A stretch of DNA of 64,000 nucleotides from Thalassotalea fonticola (GCF_032911225.1 NZ_CP136600.1:2914001-2978000); one strand, 5' to 3'; counted from the first letter of the stretch, positions 8,821 through 17,485 are shown. Numbers and translations: made by a program. The notes: a model not told the origin generated them from the letters alone.

Positions 8821-9690
8821 ATGGATGCAATTGAATCCGCCGAAGTTTTAGAAAATATTGATATAGAAGTAATCCAAAAACATTTAGATACCTTTATCGA
8901 TTTAGCCATCACATTCAGCACAAAAATGTTGGTCGCGGTATTAGTTTTATGGGTAACAACTTGGATTGTTAAACGTATTGTTAAACTCGTCGATATGGGC
9001 ATGACCGCACGTAAAGTCGAAGTTACTTTACACAAGTTTTTACTTAGCATTATCAATATCGCCCTAAGAACCATTTCAATTATTATATTTGCCTCGATGA
9101 TTGGTATAGAAACAGCATCACTTATTGCCTTATTAGGTGCCGCAGGTTTAGCAATTGGTTTGGCATTACAAGGTAGTTTAGCTAACTTTGCCGGTGGTAT
9201 TATTATCTTATTTTTCCGTCCATTTAAAGCAGGAGATGTGATAGAAGCACAAGGATTTGAAGGTACAATTCATGAAATTCAGATCTTTAACACCATAATG
9301 ATCACTTATGATAATCGTAAAGTATTTATCCCTAACGGGTTGCTCTCGAATGGTTGTTTAGTAAATGATTTTACCCAGAAAGTTCGTCGTGTAGATATGA
9401 AATTTGGCGTAAGCTATTCTGACTCAATACCAAAAGTGAAAGAGGTTATTAAAAGTGTTTTGGAGGCAGATGAAAGAGTACTAACAAAACCTGCTCCCGA
9501 TATTTGGTTAGCCGAACATGGTGATAATTCAGTCAACTTCTTTGTTCGCCCATGGGCAAAAAGCGATGATTACTGGCCTGTCTATTTTGGCATTCATGAA
9601 GAAATGAAATTAGCGTTTGATCGTGAAGGCATTAGCATCCCATTCCCACAACGCGATGTACATATGATCCCAATGAATAACGAAGCATGA
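8821..9690 (+). CDS. mscS: Small-conductance mechanosensitive channel, MscS family
   Basis: 289 residues, close to E. coli MscS (286). Three transmembrane segments come first; the pore-lining TM3 carries the diagnostic glycine/alanine pattern AAGLAIGLALQGSLANFAGG at about residues 97-116. The beta domain follows (FFRPFKAGDVIEAQGFEG), then FIPNGLLSNG and the C-terminal alpha/beta domain. It releases solutes during hypo-osmotic shock across the inner membrane. The ATG follows AAGGG by eight bases. It is monocistronic, with a terminator at 9718-9748. Confidence 0.95.
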   Translation: MDAIESAEVLENIDIEVIQKHLDTFIDLAITFSTKMLVAVLVLWVTTWIVKRIVKLVDMGMTARKVEVTLHKFLLSIINIALRTISIIIFASMIGIETASLIALLGAAGLAIGLALQGSLANFAGGIIILFFRPFKAGDVIEAQGFEGTIHEIQIFNTIMITYDNRKVFIPNGLLSNGCLVNDFTQKVRRVDMKFGVSYSDSIPKVKEVIKSVLEADERVLTKPAPDIWLAEHGDNSVNFFVRPWAKSDDYWPVYFGIHEEMKLAFDREGISIPFPQRDVHMIPMNNEA

Positions 9691-9717
9691 TAAACCTTCA
9701 TAACACCTAATAAACTC

Positions 9718-9748
9718 AAACAGCCACTTTTAGAGTGGCTGTTTTATT
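9718..9748 (+). terminator. Rho-independent terminator after mscS
   Basis: Perfect 8-bp stem CAGCCACT / AGTGGCTG (9721-9728, 9734-9741) with a 5-base loop, followed by TTTTATT. An upstream AAA allows the stem to extend into the T-run. Confidence 0.88.
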
Positions 9749-9841
9749 CATGGAAGAATTATATGCAGAAATGCCATGGATGGTGTATTTTCTGTTTTAT
9801 TTATACCACCCTGCTATATAGGGAAAACTATCAATTTGAGT

Positions 9842-10471
9842 ATGACATTGCTAACAAACGAAGAAAACACCTTAAATTTTTCACCTTCTTGTGAACGTAA
9901 TAAAGATGCCATTTTAGCGCGGCTTTTACCTATTTTATCATCCAAAAATTCGGTATTAGAAATTGGCAGCTATTCTGGACAGCATGCGCTGCACATTTGC
10001 CGATTACTACCAAGATTAACTTGGCAGCCAAGTGATCAACTTAGTTTAATTAATGACTTAAATGAAAACTTGCAACATCATAACGTCAATAATATAAAAC
10101 CTGCTATTAACCTCGATGTAAGTAATGCTACACAATGGCCAGCAGAAAAGTACGACGTGATTTTTAGTGCTAATACGCTTCACATCATGTCATGGCAACA
10201 CGTTGTTGCGATGTTCAAACATTTACCTCAATGCCTAAACAACAATAGCTACTTATGCATATATGGTCCGTTTAAATATAATGGTAAATATACCAGCGTA
10301 AGTAATGAAAATTTTCAGCAATGGCTGCAAAATCGAGATCCGGTTAGTGGCATAAGAGATTTTGAAAAAACAAATGAACTGGCGACAAATGTTGGACTCA
10401 AGCTTATTCATGACATTGCTATGCCAGCTAATAATCAATTATTAATATGGACAAATAAAAATGTTTGCTAA
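9842..10471 (+). CDS. DUF938 family SAM-dependent methyltransferase-like protein
   Basis: 209 residues from the ATG at 9842. The frame is open further upstream, but the family normally begins close to the FSPSCERNKDAIL motif, which favours this start. The Rossmann motif I is VLEIGSYSGQHALH (about residue 40); the acidic post-motif and the FSANTLHIMSW segment follow, as in DUF938 proteins. The substrate is unknown for the family. The last 11 bases overlap the next gene, so the two are probably translated together. Confidence 0.82.
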   Translation: MTLLTNEENTLNFSPSCERNKDAILARLLPILSSKNSVLEIGSYSGQHALHICRLLPRLTWQPSDQLSLINDLNENLQHHNVNNIKPAINLDVSNATQWPAEKYDVIFSANTLHIMSWQHVVAMFKHLPQCLNNNSYLCIYGPFKYNGKYTSVSNENFQQWLQNRDPVSGIRDFEKTNELATNVGLKLIHDIAMPANNQLLIWTNKNVC

Positions 10472-10772
10472 AACACCTAAGCCCCCTTATTACGCAGTTA
10501 TATTTACTTCAACGCTAAAATCAGAAGATCCAGAATATGACAAAATGGCAGATCTAATGGTTAATTTGGCCACTAAGCAAGATGGTTTTTTAGGTATTGA
10601 ATCTGCACGTTCAGAGGTAGGCATTACTGTTTCATATTGGCGAGATATTACAGCAATTAAGCAATGGAAAGCGCAAACAGATCATCAGGTGGCTCAATCG
10701 AAAGGCAAACATCAATGGTATAGCCACTACATTACTCGCATCAGTAAAGTAGAAAGAGACTATCAAATGTGA
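10461..10772 (+). CDS. Antibiotic biosynthesis monooxygenase (ABM) fold protein
   Basis: 103 residues with the small ferredoxin-like ABM fold: an initial beta strand (YYAVIFTSTL), then DGFLGIESARSEVGITVSYWRD and AIKQWKAQTDHQVAQSKG, the usual dimeric barrel pattern. Members of the family are small cofactor-free oxygenases or heme/quinol-related enzymes; many are uncharacterised. It overlaps the DUF938 gene by 11 bases, so a joint function is likely but unknown. Confidence 0.8.
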   Translation: MFAKTPKPPYYAVIFTSTLKSEDPEYDKMADLMVNLATKQDGFLGIESARSEVGITVSYWRDITAIKQWKAQTDHQVAQSKGKHQWYSHYITRISKVERDYQM

Positions 10773-10775
10773 CTT

Positions 10776-10827
10776 ATACCTGTCTGCATAAGTATATAGT
10801 CAACTCAGTGCTTATGCAGAATGGTAT
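10776..10827. repeat. Hairpin with ATACC...GGTAT ends
   Basis: A 9-bp perfect stem CTGCATAAG / CTTATGCAG (10784-10792, 10811-10819) is flanked by ATACC (10776) and GGTAT (10823). It sits between the convergent ABM gene and the APC permease gene and may end both transcripts. Confidence 0.5.
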
Positions 10828-10842
10828 TATGCGTAAGTAAAT

Positions 10843-12198
10843 TTATGGTTGCTTGGTTTTTGCCATTAAAAACAAAATGAAGCCAAGTACTGACCAAGCT
10901 AAAACCATCACCCATTCATAAGGCCAAAGTAATGAACTTGGCCCCCATGGTAGATAAATCCACGCAAGACAAATGCTAACAATAAGAGCACTCCAGCCGA
11001 CCAGTTGCCCATGCTTCACCCTAAATGGTCTTGGCATATCAGGTTCAAGTTGGCGTAACTTTAAAAAAGCGTAGGCCACCATGCCATAACCGATAACAAC
11101 AGCAAAACTGCCGGCATTAATCAGCCATACTAAAATAGTTTTACCAAAAAATGGCGAGATACAACACAAGAACCCAATAAAGATAATAGCAATGTAAGGT
11201 GTATTATATTTAGGATGTAATTTGGCAAAAGGCGCTGGCAGCTGCCCCGCTTTAGCTAATGCATAAATTGCCCGGCTGCCTCCTAGAATAAATGCATTCC
11301 AACTTGTAATGATTCCGGCAATTCCTCCTAAAACGGTTAAGTTTCCGGCCCATTGACCATGCCATACATTAGCGTGAGCATCTGCGGTAGCCATGGTGCT
11401 ATTGTTTAATTGAGCTGAATTCATAGAAAGCGCGACACCTAAACAGATAAGGCAATACCAAAGCACAGCTATTGCCACAGAAAAGACCAATACTTTGCCA
11501 ATAATTTTAGGCTCTAGATTTATTTCCTGAGCGGATTGGGGAATAACATCAAAGCCAATCATCAGTGCTGGTATCATTGCCAACACAGCAAAGAACCCCT
11601 TATGTTCATCAACAAATAAAGGCGTTAAGTAAGTTAAGTTAAACTCACTTGCCACGCCCATTAAAAACATTAAACCAACGATTAAAAAACTAGCGGTAAT
11701 AGTCGTTTGTACTACCGCCATAAACTTAATGCCTAAAACATTAATAGTTGTCATTACTATTGTTGCCAACACACCAATAATTGCATAGCTGATATATACG
11801 TCTGCATCAAACACTGACCATAAATAGCCAGCTTCTAAGTTTGGAAATAAATACTCAATGGCGACAGGTAATGCCGCTGATTCAAAGGTAGGTACAGTGA
11901 CATAGGCCATAATGATTGCCCAAGTACAGATAAATGAACCGGTTCGGCCGAACGCTCTTTCGGTGTATACATGTTCTCCACCCACTTTAGGCATGGCTGA
12001 TACTAGCTCAGCATAGGTTAAGCTAATTAGTAATATGGCAAAGCCGCCAACTAAAAAGGCCAATAGAGCGCCTAAAGTACCAGCAGAAGTTAACCAAACA
12101 CCGGTCATAATTACCCAACTCCAGCCAATCATAGCGCCAACCGCTAATACTAGCACTTCTCTTTTCGATAACGTCCTGATTAAGCTTCCACCCGACAT
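10843..12198 (-). CDS. APC superfamily amino acid permease
   Basis: 451 residues, about twelve transmembrane segments, inner membrane. The N-terminal TM1 has the broken-helix stretch VGAMIGWSWVIMTG, and the conserved PKVGGEHVYTERAFG loop after TM2 is typical of amino acid-polyamine-organocation carriers. The substrate cannot be assigned; the closest general types are putrescine/amino acid permeases. It is monocistronic, and the start ATG at 12198 is the one nearest the conserved N-terminal hydrophobic segment. Confidence 0.85.
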   Translation of the reverse strand: MSGGSLIRTLSKREVLVLAVGAMIGWSWVIMTGVWLTSAGTLGALLAFLVGGFAILLISLTYAELVSAMPKVGGEHVYTERAFGRTGSFICTWAIIMAYVTVPTFESAALPVAIEYLFPNLEAGYLWSVFDADVYISYAIIGVLATIVMTTINVLGIKFMAVVQTTITASFLIVGLMFLMGVASEFNLTYLTPLFVDEHKGFFAVLAMIPALMIGFDVIPQSAQEINLEPKIIGKVLVFSVAIAVLWYCLICLGVALSMNSAQLNNSTMATADAHANVWHGQWAGNLTVLGGIAGIITSWNAFILGGSRAIYALAKAGQLPAPFAKLHPKYNTPYIAIIFIGFLCCISPFFGKTILVWLINAGSFAVVIGYGMVAYAFLKLRQLEPDMPRPFRVKHGQLVGWSALIVSICLAWIYLPWGPSSLLWPYEWVMVLAWSVLGFILFLMAKTKQP

Positions 12199-12351
12199 AT
12201 TTAACTATTCTCTTGGTTTTTATAAAGTTTTTAACTTTAGTCAGTATTGATGCTTTTAATTTAAAAAGCCATTTTCATGCTTACTTTATAGCCGATAACA
12301 AACTAGCTCGAACAATTACAACTTGGTAACAGCTTTAAAATAAAAGCGCTT

Positions 12352-12357
12352 TATAAT
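12352..12357 (+). promoter_or_regulatory. -10 box (TATAAT) for the candidate small RNA
   Basis: A perfect TATAAT is seen on the plus strand. No good -35 box lies 16-18 bases upstream; weak candidates are TAACAG at 12327 or TTGGTA at 12323, so an activator or alternative sigma factor may be involved. Transcription from here would start near 12363. Confidence 0.45.
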
Positions 12358-12362
12358 GACAA

Positions 12363-12439
12363 CTATTGAATGAAGATTTCATTCGTTTTCTCTCCCTGAG
12401 ATATCCCTTTTAAGCACCTACTTTAGGTGCTTTTTTTTT
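12363..12439 (+). ncRNA. Candidate Hfq-type small RNA
   Basis: About 77 nucleotides. A 5' hairpin GAATGAA-GAT-TTCATTC (12368-12384) is followed by a single-stranded C/U-rich linker containing TCTCTCCCTGAG and CCCTTTT. A classic terminator ends it: AGCACCTA / TAGGTGCT (12413-12420, 12424-12431) followed by nine T. No protein-coding gene upstream on this strand could use this terminator. The linker is complementary to Shine-Dalgarno-like GGGAGAG, as in seed regions of trans-acting sRNAs. I do not recognise the family. An attenuated leader of the next gene is the alternative. Confidence 0.5.
12413..12439 (+). terminator. Orphan Rho-independent terminator
   Basis: Perfect 8-bp stem (AGCACCTA), 3-base loop, and a nine-T tail. 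It is the strongest terminator in the first 15 kb, yet no gene precedes it on this strand. Confidence 0.9.
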
Positions 12440-12625
12440 GCTACATGGATGGTTTTAGATTTGTAATTAGAGAAAATTCAATGTGTCAAAAGCATAACTA
12501 ATGCAGTAAACGTGAACTATAGATTTACTCAATTATCACTGTGACTTCAGTAATTTTTCAGCGCTTATTTCCCTCACCAAGCAACTGCGTTAAACTATGT
12601 ACAAATCTAGTAATTGAACTCCTTT

Positions 12626-13105
12626 ATGCGCTTATTTATTTTCTTCACTTCCCTTATTTTTAGTGATTTACTTTTTGCCGCTACGCAAACAAAACCAGTA
12701 AATCCAGATGATATGGTTAAACAGTTTTCAGAGCTTCACCAACAGTTGATGCCAATAGTTGCCGTTGCCGATATGTTTTATGGTTGTCATTTAAATAAAC
12801 CGCAACAGCAACAATATACGCTTGAGTTTTTAATTAATGACATGGATAAAGATTTATTAGCTACTAATTTAAGTGATTGTTTAGGTGAAGATAATTTAGC
12901 TTCAGACAATGCGCTAAACTACGGTATTAAAGCTTGTTTCAGTGATCAAATGAGTCATTTGCCAGAGAGCGAACAACAGCAAAATCTTGAACAAGTCGAT
13001 ACTGTATTAGCGCAATTACCACGAGCTGAAAGACAAAAAAGCTTTACCCAATGTGTTAATAATCAAACGCTAAAATATTTAGGAAATAGCGATTCCAATA
13101 AATAG
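12626..13105 (+). CDS. Secreted protein of unknown function
   Basis: 159 residues. An N-terminal signal peptide (MRLFIFFTSLIFSDLLFA, then ATQTKP) predicts export to the periplasm. The mature part is helical and glutamine-rich, with four cysteines (in YGCHL, DCLG, KACFS and QCVNN) that could form two disulfides. The ATG at 12626 is chosen because it places the hydrophobic core correctly; a TTG four codons upstream is possible. I recognise no domain. Confidence 0.7.
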   Translation: MRLFIFFTSLIFSDLLFAATQTKPVNPDDMVKQFSELHQQLMPIVAVADMFYGCHLNKPQQQQYTLEFLINDMDKDLLATNLSDCLGEDNLASDNALNYGIKACFSDQMSHLPESEQQQNLEQVDTVLAQLPRAERQKSFTQCVNNQTLKYLGNSDSNK

Positions 13106-13195
13106 TTAACATATCAATACTAAGCTTGTATCAGTTGATCGAAGATTGATACCATAACACCAACGTAATCTTTATATGAGTAAAATGGTTTTATT

Positions 13196-13900
13196 GTGAA
13201 TAAAAGTCTCGTCACTAATTTAATTGCCTTTGCAATTGCCACTGCCGGCTATGTGTTAAGCCATAGCATGTTATTTTCTATTGGTATTTTTGCCGTATCT
13301 GGCGCAATTACCAATGCCTTAGCAATACACATGCTTTTTGAAAAAGTACCGGGGTTATATGGTTCAGGTGTGATCCCTGCCCGGTTTGAAGATTTTAAGG
13401 CCGGTATTCGTGATTTAATGATGAAGCAGTTTTTTACTGAGGAAAACATCGATAAATTCCTATCAGAAAAAAGCGGCGCGGCAAGTCATTTCGATTTAAC
13501 CCCGGTAATTAAAAAAGTGGACTTAGAACCCGCTTTCAATTCATTAGTAAGTACCATTGAAGAGTCTTCATTTGGTGGCATGCTCGCTATGTTTGGCGGT
13601 ACAGAAGCACTTACCCCTTTAAAAGAATCGTTCATTGAAAAAATGAAAACCTCGCTGGTAGAAATCACCGAAAGTGATAGCTTTAATGAATTAGTGCGCA
13701 ATGAGCTTGAGCGGCCTAGCGTTGTTGGTTCAATGCGAGACAAAGTTGAAGACATCATCAACAAACGTTTAGATGAACTAACCCCACAAATGGTAAAAGA
13801 AATTATTCAAGAAATGATCAAGAAGCACCTTGGCTGGTTAGTTGTTTGGGGTGGTGTATTTGGTGGCGTTATCGGGTGTATTTCATCATACTTAATGTAA
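13196..13900 (+). CDS. DUF445 family membrane-associated protein
   Basis: 234 residues. One hydrophobic hairpin at the N-terminus (about 5-45) and one C-terminal segment (about 212-232) flank a helical region. The IPARFEDFKAGIRDLMMKQFFTEENIDKFL-like region after residue 60 (a PxR...F...I pattern) is typical of DUF445/YheB-type proteins. Function is unknown in the family. The start is GTG at 13196; the only nearby ATG codons are out of frame. Confidence 0.75.
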   Translation: MNKSLVTNLIAFAIATAGYVLSHSMLFSIGIFAVSGAITNALAIHMLFEKVPGLYGSGVIPARFEDFKAGIRDLMMKQFFTEENIDKFLSEKSGAASHFDLTPVIKKVDLEPAFNSLVSTIEESSFGGMLAMFGGTEALTPLKESFIEKMKTSLVEITESDSFNELVRNELERPSVVGSMRDKVEDIINKRLDELTPQMVKEIIQEMIKKHLGWLVVWGGVFGGVIGCISSYLM

Positions 13901-14023
13901 AAAGAAAAAATATATCAAAAAGCCGGCAGTTTAGCCTTAATTTTAACCGCTAACTAATATATGCTTGCGCTTTAACACTAAAGTATTCACAAAGAATGCT
14001 CATCATAAAAAGGTAAAGGAACC

Positions 14024-15211
14024 ATGTTCGGTAATCTAACAGCTCTACCAGCCGATCCTATCTTAGGTTTATTGGCAAAATACAGAATAGATCAAAATCC
14101 CAACAAGATTGATTTGGGTGTTGGTGTTTATAAAAACGAAGCAGGTCATACTGCAATTTTAGATTGTGTAAAAGCTGCTGAAAAATTTCGTTTAGATACT
14201 GAAGATACCAAGGTCTATATCGGTCCTACCGGCTCAGCATCTTTTAATGATGAAATGGCCAAACTTGCTTTTGGTGAGCATGATGTTATTGCACAAAATA
14301 GAGTTCGAACGGTATCAACGCCAGGCGGTACTGGCGCACTTCGTGTAGCGGCAGAATTTATAAAAGCCTGCAAGCCAGGTGCAACTATCTGGGTGAGTGA
14401 CCCAACTTGGGCAAACCATACCGGTTTATTTCAAGCTGCCGGCCTAACCGTAAAAACTTACCCATATTATGATTATGAGAACAAATCATTAAAATTTGAA
14501 GAAATGATTTCAGCGCTTGCCAACGTAGGCAAAGAAGACGTGGTATTACTCCATGCTTGTTGTCATAACCCAAGCGGTATGGATTTAAACCAGCAACAAT
14601 GGCAACAAGTATGCGCATTGGCCGCTGAAAAAGGCTTCACGCCATTAATTGATATGGCCTATCAAGGTTTTGGTGATGGTTTAGAAGAAGATGCTTACGG
14701 TGTGCGTTTAATGGCCACTAGCGTTGAAGAAATGATCTTATGCAGTTCATGTTCGAAAAACTTTGGCTTATACCGCGAACGTATTGGTGCATGTACTATT
14801 ATCGGTAAAGATGTAGCCACTACAGATATCGCTAATTCAGTTTTATTAAGCGTAGTACGTTGCATTTATTCTATGCCACCAGCACATGGTGCCGCAATCG
14901 TTGAAACTATTTTAACGTCTGATGAATTACGTAACCAATGGCATGAAGAGCTGGCTGTCATGCGTAATCGCATTAATGGCAATCGTCAATTGCTTGTAGA
15001 TAACCTAAAAGCACAAGGCGTTGCTCGAGACTTTAGCTTTATTACCGAGCAAAAGGGCATGTTCTCTTTCTTAGGTATCACCCCTGAGCAAGTACAACTT
15101 CTGCAAGATGAATATAGCATCTATATGGTTGGCTCTAGCCGCATGAGTATTGCTGGTATTGCGAATAGCAATGTTGATTATTTAGCTGAGTCTATTGCTA
15201 AAATTTTATAG
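14024..15211 (+). CDS. Aromatic/aspartate aminotransferase, class I
   Basis: 395 residues, the length of AspC/TyrB. PLP enzyme that swaps amino groups between aspartate or aromatic amino acids and 2-oxoglutarate in the cytoplasm. Marks are DLGVGVYKNEAG near the N-terminus, YIGPTGSASF, HACCHNPSG (PLP-contacting Asn) and the Schiff-base lysine in SSCSKNFGLYRERIGA. The C-terminal GSSRMSIAGI contains the arginine that binds the substrate carboxylate. The start follows AAAGGA. Sequence alone does not separate tyrB from aspC. It is monocistronic, ending at a terminator at 15286-15318. Confidence 0.92.
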   Translation: MFGNLTALPADPILGLLAKYRIDQNPNKIDLGVGVYKNEAGHTAILDCVKAAEKFRLDTEDTKVYIGPTGSASFNDEMAKLAFGEHDVIAQNRVRTVSTPGGTGALRVAAEFIKACKPGATIWVSDPTWANHTGLFQAAGLTVKTYPYYDYENKSLKFEEMISALANVGKEDVVLLHACCHNPSGMDLNQQQWQQVCALAAEKGFTPLIDMAYQGFGDGLEEDAYGVRLMATSVEEMILCSSCSKNFGLYRERIGACTIIGKDVATTDIANSVLLSVVRCIYSMPPAHGAAIVETILTSDELRNQWHEELAVMRNRINGNRQLLVDNLKAQGVARDFSFITEQKGMFSFLGITPEQVQLLQDEYSIYMVGSSRMSIAGIANSNVDYLAESIAKIL

Positions 15212-15285
15212 CAAAGCAAAGATAAATAAATCACTTCACTTGAAAAGCAAGCCTTTTCTGCTGAGGATTAGTACACAATAGACAA

Positions 15286-15318
15286 AAAAGACTTTCATAA
15301 TGGAAGTCTTTTTTTTTC
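15286..15318 (+). terminator. Rho-independent terminator after the aminotransferase gene
   Basis: AAGACTTTC / GGAAGTCTT arms (15288-15296, 15302-15310) followed by a run of nine T. An A-tract on the left also allows termination from the opposite side. Confidence 0.85.
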
Positions 15319-15690
15319 CTAAAATAACTTTAACGGTCTGAATTTTATCCATTTAAATATTTATAATTCTAAATAGATAAATAATACATATAAATTTGAT
15401 GATTATTTAATCGCCTTTAAATTGCTTAAAACGCATTACTGATTTATCTTCCAATTCGCAAGGTTTACTCCCAAGTACCTTAAAATTAAAAGTATTGCCA
15501 ACCAATTGCTAAGCTTTTAATTCGCTGCAAGTTATCCGTAGAAGTAATTAACAGCAGATCTGTATTTGGCCACTCCTTGAGTGGCCATTTTTCTTTCTGC
15601 TAAATCAAATCATCATCAACAAAATTTATATTGCTCCTTTATACCAATTCTAATAAGTTAGGATATCTATATTTTAAATTCGAGTAATTT
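15319..15690 (+). other. Long leader or small-RNA region before the class IV aminotransferase
   Basis: 372 bases without a protein gene. The only structure is a strong hairpin-plus-T-run at 15567-15598, 93 bases before the next start codon. No leader peptide rich in branched-chain residues is found; the only ATG frame is four codons. A half copy of the ATACCAATTC repeat end occurs at 15641. Confidence 0.45.
15567..15598 (+). terminator. Orphan terminator or attenuator
   Basis: Perfect 9-bp stem TGGCCACTC-CTT-GAGTGGCCA (15567-15575, 15579-15587) followed by TTTTTCTTT. The upstream gene already has its own terminator, so this one ends either a small RNA or an attenuated 5' leader of the downstream aminotransferase operon. 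Confidence 0.75.
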
Positions 15691-16614
15691 ATGGGAACAG
15701 GCAGTCACCACAGCAATGACGATCCTCGTAATGCTGACATACAAATAAATATTAATGGCGAATTATTTCATCGTGATCAGGCAAAGGTTTCGGTATTCGA
15801 TTCCGGCTTTATTCTTGGTGATGGGGTCTGGGAAGGCCTTCGATTGCACCATGGCAAATTACCTTTTATTAATCAACATATGCAGCGCCTGTATGAAGGT
15901 GCAAAAGCTCTCGATATGGAAATTGGTATTAGTAAAGTCGAACTGATTAATAGAATATTTGAAACCTGCCAAGCTAATGACATGCATAATAATGTGCATA
16001 TTAGATTAATGGTGAGTCGTGGAGTGAAGTCTACCCCCTACCAAGATCCACGGGTAACTATTACCCCTGCAACTATAGTGATCATTCCTGAATATAAAAT
16101 GCCTTCGCCCGACGCTCTTGATAAAGGTCTGAACCTATATACAGTTTACGTACGCAGAGGCTATCCAGATGTTCAAGACCAAAAGCTAAATAGTCATTCG
16201 AAGCTCAATTGTATTTTCGGCTGTATACAAGCAACCAAGGCTGGCGCTGATGAAGCGCTGATGTTGGACCCTCACGGCTTTGTTTCTACCTGTAACTCAA
16301 CTCATTTCTTTATTGTTCGCAATGGCGAAGTATGGACTTCAACAGGCGATTATTGTTTGTCAGGTATTACCCGTTCAAACATCATCAAACTGTGCGAGGA
16401 AAATGACATTAAGGTTTATCAGAAAAACTTCACCCTTTCTGAAGTTTATGGCGCTGATGAAGCATTTGTGACCGGAACATTTGCCGGTGTGACACCGGTT
16501 AAATGTGTTGATGGCCGAGATATTGGTGACTATCAACAAAGAGCAGGTAAAGGCGAAATTGTAACCCGCTTACAAGACCTTTATAAAGATATGATTGCTA
16601 AAGATTTCGGTTAA
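15691..16614 (+). CDS. Class IV (branched-chain/D-amino acid type) aminotransferase
   Basis: 307 residues. PLP-dependent fold type IV. The region FDSGFILGDGVWEGLRLHHGK near residue 30, the Schiff-base lysine in LNSHSKLNC (about residue 170), DEALMLDPHGFVSTCNSTHFF and LSGITRSNI are typical of the IlvE/Dat/PabC family. It starts with a hydrophilic extension (MGTGSHHSNDD) not seen in IlvE. The next gene, 31 bases on, encodes a sulfotransferase-like protein and is probably co-transcribed. The substrate is unresolved; a role outside branched-chain synthesis is plausible because of this partner. Confidence 0.85.
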   Translation: MGTGSHHSNDDPRNADIQININGELFHRDQAKVSVFDSGFILGDGVWEGLRLHHGKLPFINQHMQRLYEGAKALDMEIGISKVELINRIFETCQANDMHNNVHIRLMVSRGVKSTPYQDPRVTITPATIVIIPEYKMPSPDALDKGLNLYTVYVRRGYPDVQDQKLNSHSKLNCIFGCIQATKAGADEALMLDPHGFVSTCNSTHFFIVRNGEVWTSTGDYCLSGITRSNIIKLCEENDIKVYQKNFTLSEVYGADEAFVTGTFAGVTPVKCVDGRDIGDYQQRAGKGEIVTRLQDLYKDMIAKDFG

Positions 16615-16645
16615 TTCCATTGCCAAGAATAACGAAGGAAACACC

Positions 16646-17398
16646 ATGACGTTAAAGATTGCTATGTGGTCTGGCCCAAGAAATATATCTACTGCAATGA
16701 TGCGCTCTTGGGAAAATCGTAATGACACACAAGTCGTTGATGAACCGTTTTATGCCTATTATTTAGCACAGACCAAAGCTGACCATCCAATGGCAAAAGA
16801 TGTATTAGCCAGTCAATCAAGCAGCTGGCAAGAAGTTAGCGAGCAATTAAGCCAGGAGCAATATCAAGGGAAGATCTTTTATCAAAAGCACATGACACAT
16901 CATATGCTCGATGATATCGATTTAACCTGGACCAAAAAATTACGGCACTGCTTTTTAATTCGTGATCCTTTGTTTGTTATTAACTCCTACGTAAAGAAAA
17001 TGCCTACGGTAAGCACTGAAGACATTGGTATAAAGCGTCAATTAGAGTTGTACCAACAGATAACTGATATCACCGGCCAAGATATTCCCATTATCGACAG
17101 CAAAGATGTGCTAATCAACCCAAGAGGTATTTTAAGCAAGTTATGTGAAAGTCTTGCTATTGAGTTTGATGAAGATATGCTTAGTTGGCCAAAAGGCAAG
17201 CGCAACAGTGATGGTGTCTGGGCTAAGCATTGGTATGAGAATGTAGAAGCGTCAAATTCATTTGCCCCTTATCAAGAGCCCTTGATAAAACTTACGACTC
17301 AACAAAAGCAGTTAGCTCAGGAAAATGATAACTATTATCAGCAGTTGTACAAGAAACGAATTATCGTAACAGGAGAGAAGATAAAATTAGACCGATAA
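16646..17398 (+). CDS. Sulfotransferase-like P-loop protein
   Basis: 250 residues from the ATG at 16646, which has a GAAGGAAAC ribosome site; longer frames lack one. The N-terminal loop MWSGPRNISTAMMRSW replaces a Walker A and resembles the 5'-PSB loop of PAPS-dependent sulfotransferases. The 3'-phosphate-binding part is in FLIRDPLFVINSYVKK. The acceptor is unknown, and some members of this group may not be sulfotransferases. It lies directly behind the class IV aminotransferase. Confidence 0.7.
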   Translation: MTLKIAMWSGPRNISTAMMRSWENRNDTQVVDEPFYAYYLAQTKADHPMAKDVLASQSSSWQEVSEQLSQEQYQGKIFYQKHMTHHMLDDIDLTWTKKLRHCFLIRDPLFVINSYVKKMPTVSTEDIGIKRQLELYQQITDITGQDIPIIDSKDVLINPRGILSKLCESLAIEFDEDMLSWPKGKRNSDGVWAKHWYENVEASNSFAPYQEPLIKLTTQQKQLAQENDNYYQQLYKKRIIVTGEKIKLDR

Positions 17399-17485
17399 CA
17401 AAAGAATATTTTATTTCATTGGCTGTTTTCAGTTAGAATAGCGTGCTTAAAACAATGAAAGTTCATTAAATATTTGGAAACTGTT

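Larger units (their letters stand above)
12199..12625. other. Intergenic region holding divergent promoters and a probable sRNA
   Basis: 427 bases between the permease and a small secreted-protein gene. 12199-12350 must contain the permease promoter on the minus strand. 12352-12439 looks like a separate plus-strand transcription unit (see the ncRNA entry). 12440-12625 is AT-rich with no motif recognised beyond serving the next gene. Confidence 0.5.

Noticed and set aside
13128..13152. GTATCA...TGATAC inverted repeat before the DUF445 gene
   Set aside because: Only 6-bp arms with a 13-base loop; its ends differ from the ATACCA group, and it is expected by chance in AT-rich spacer DNA.
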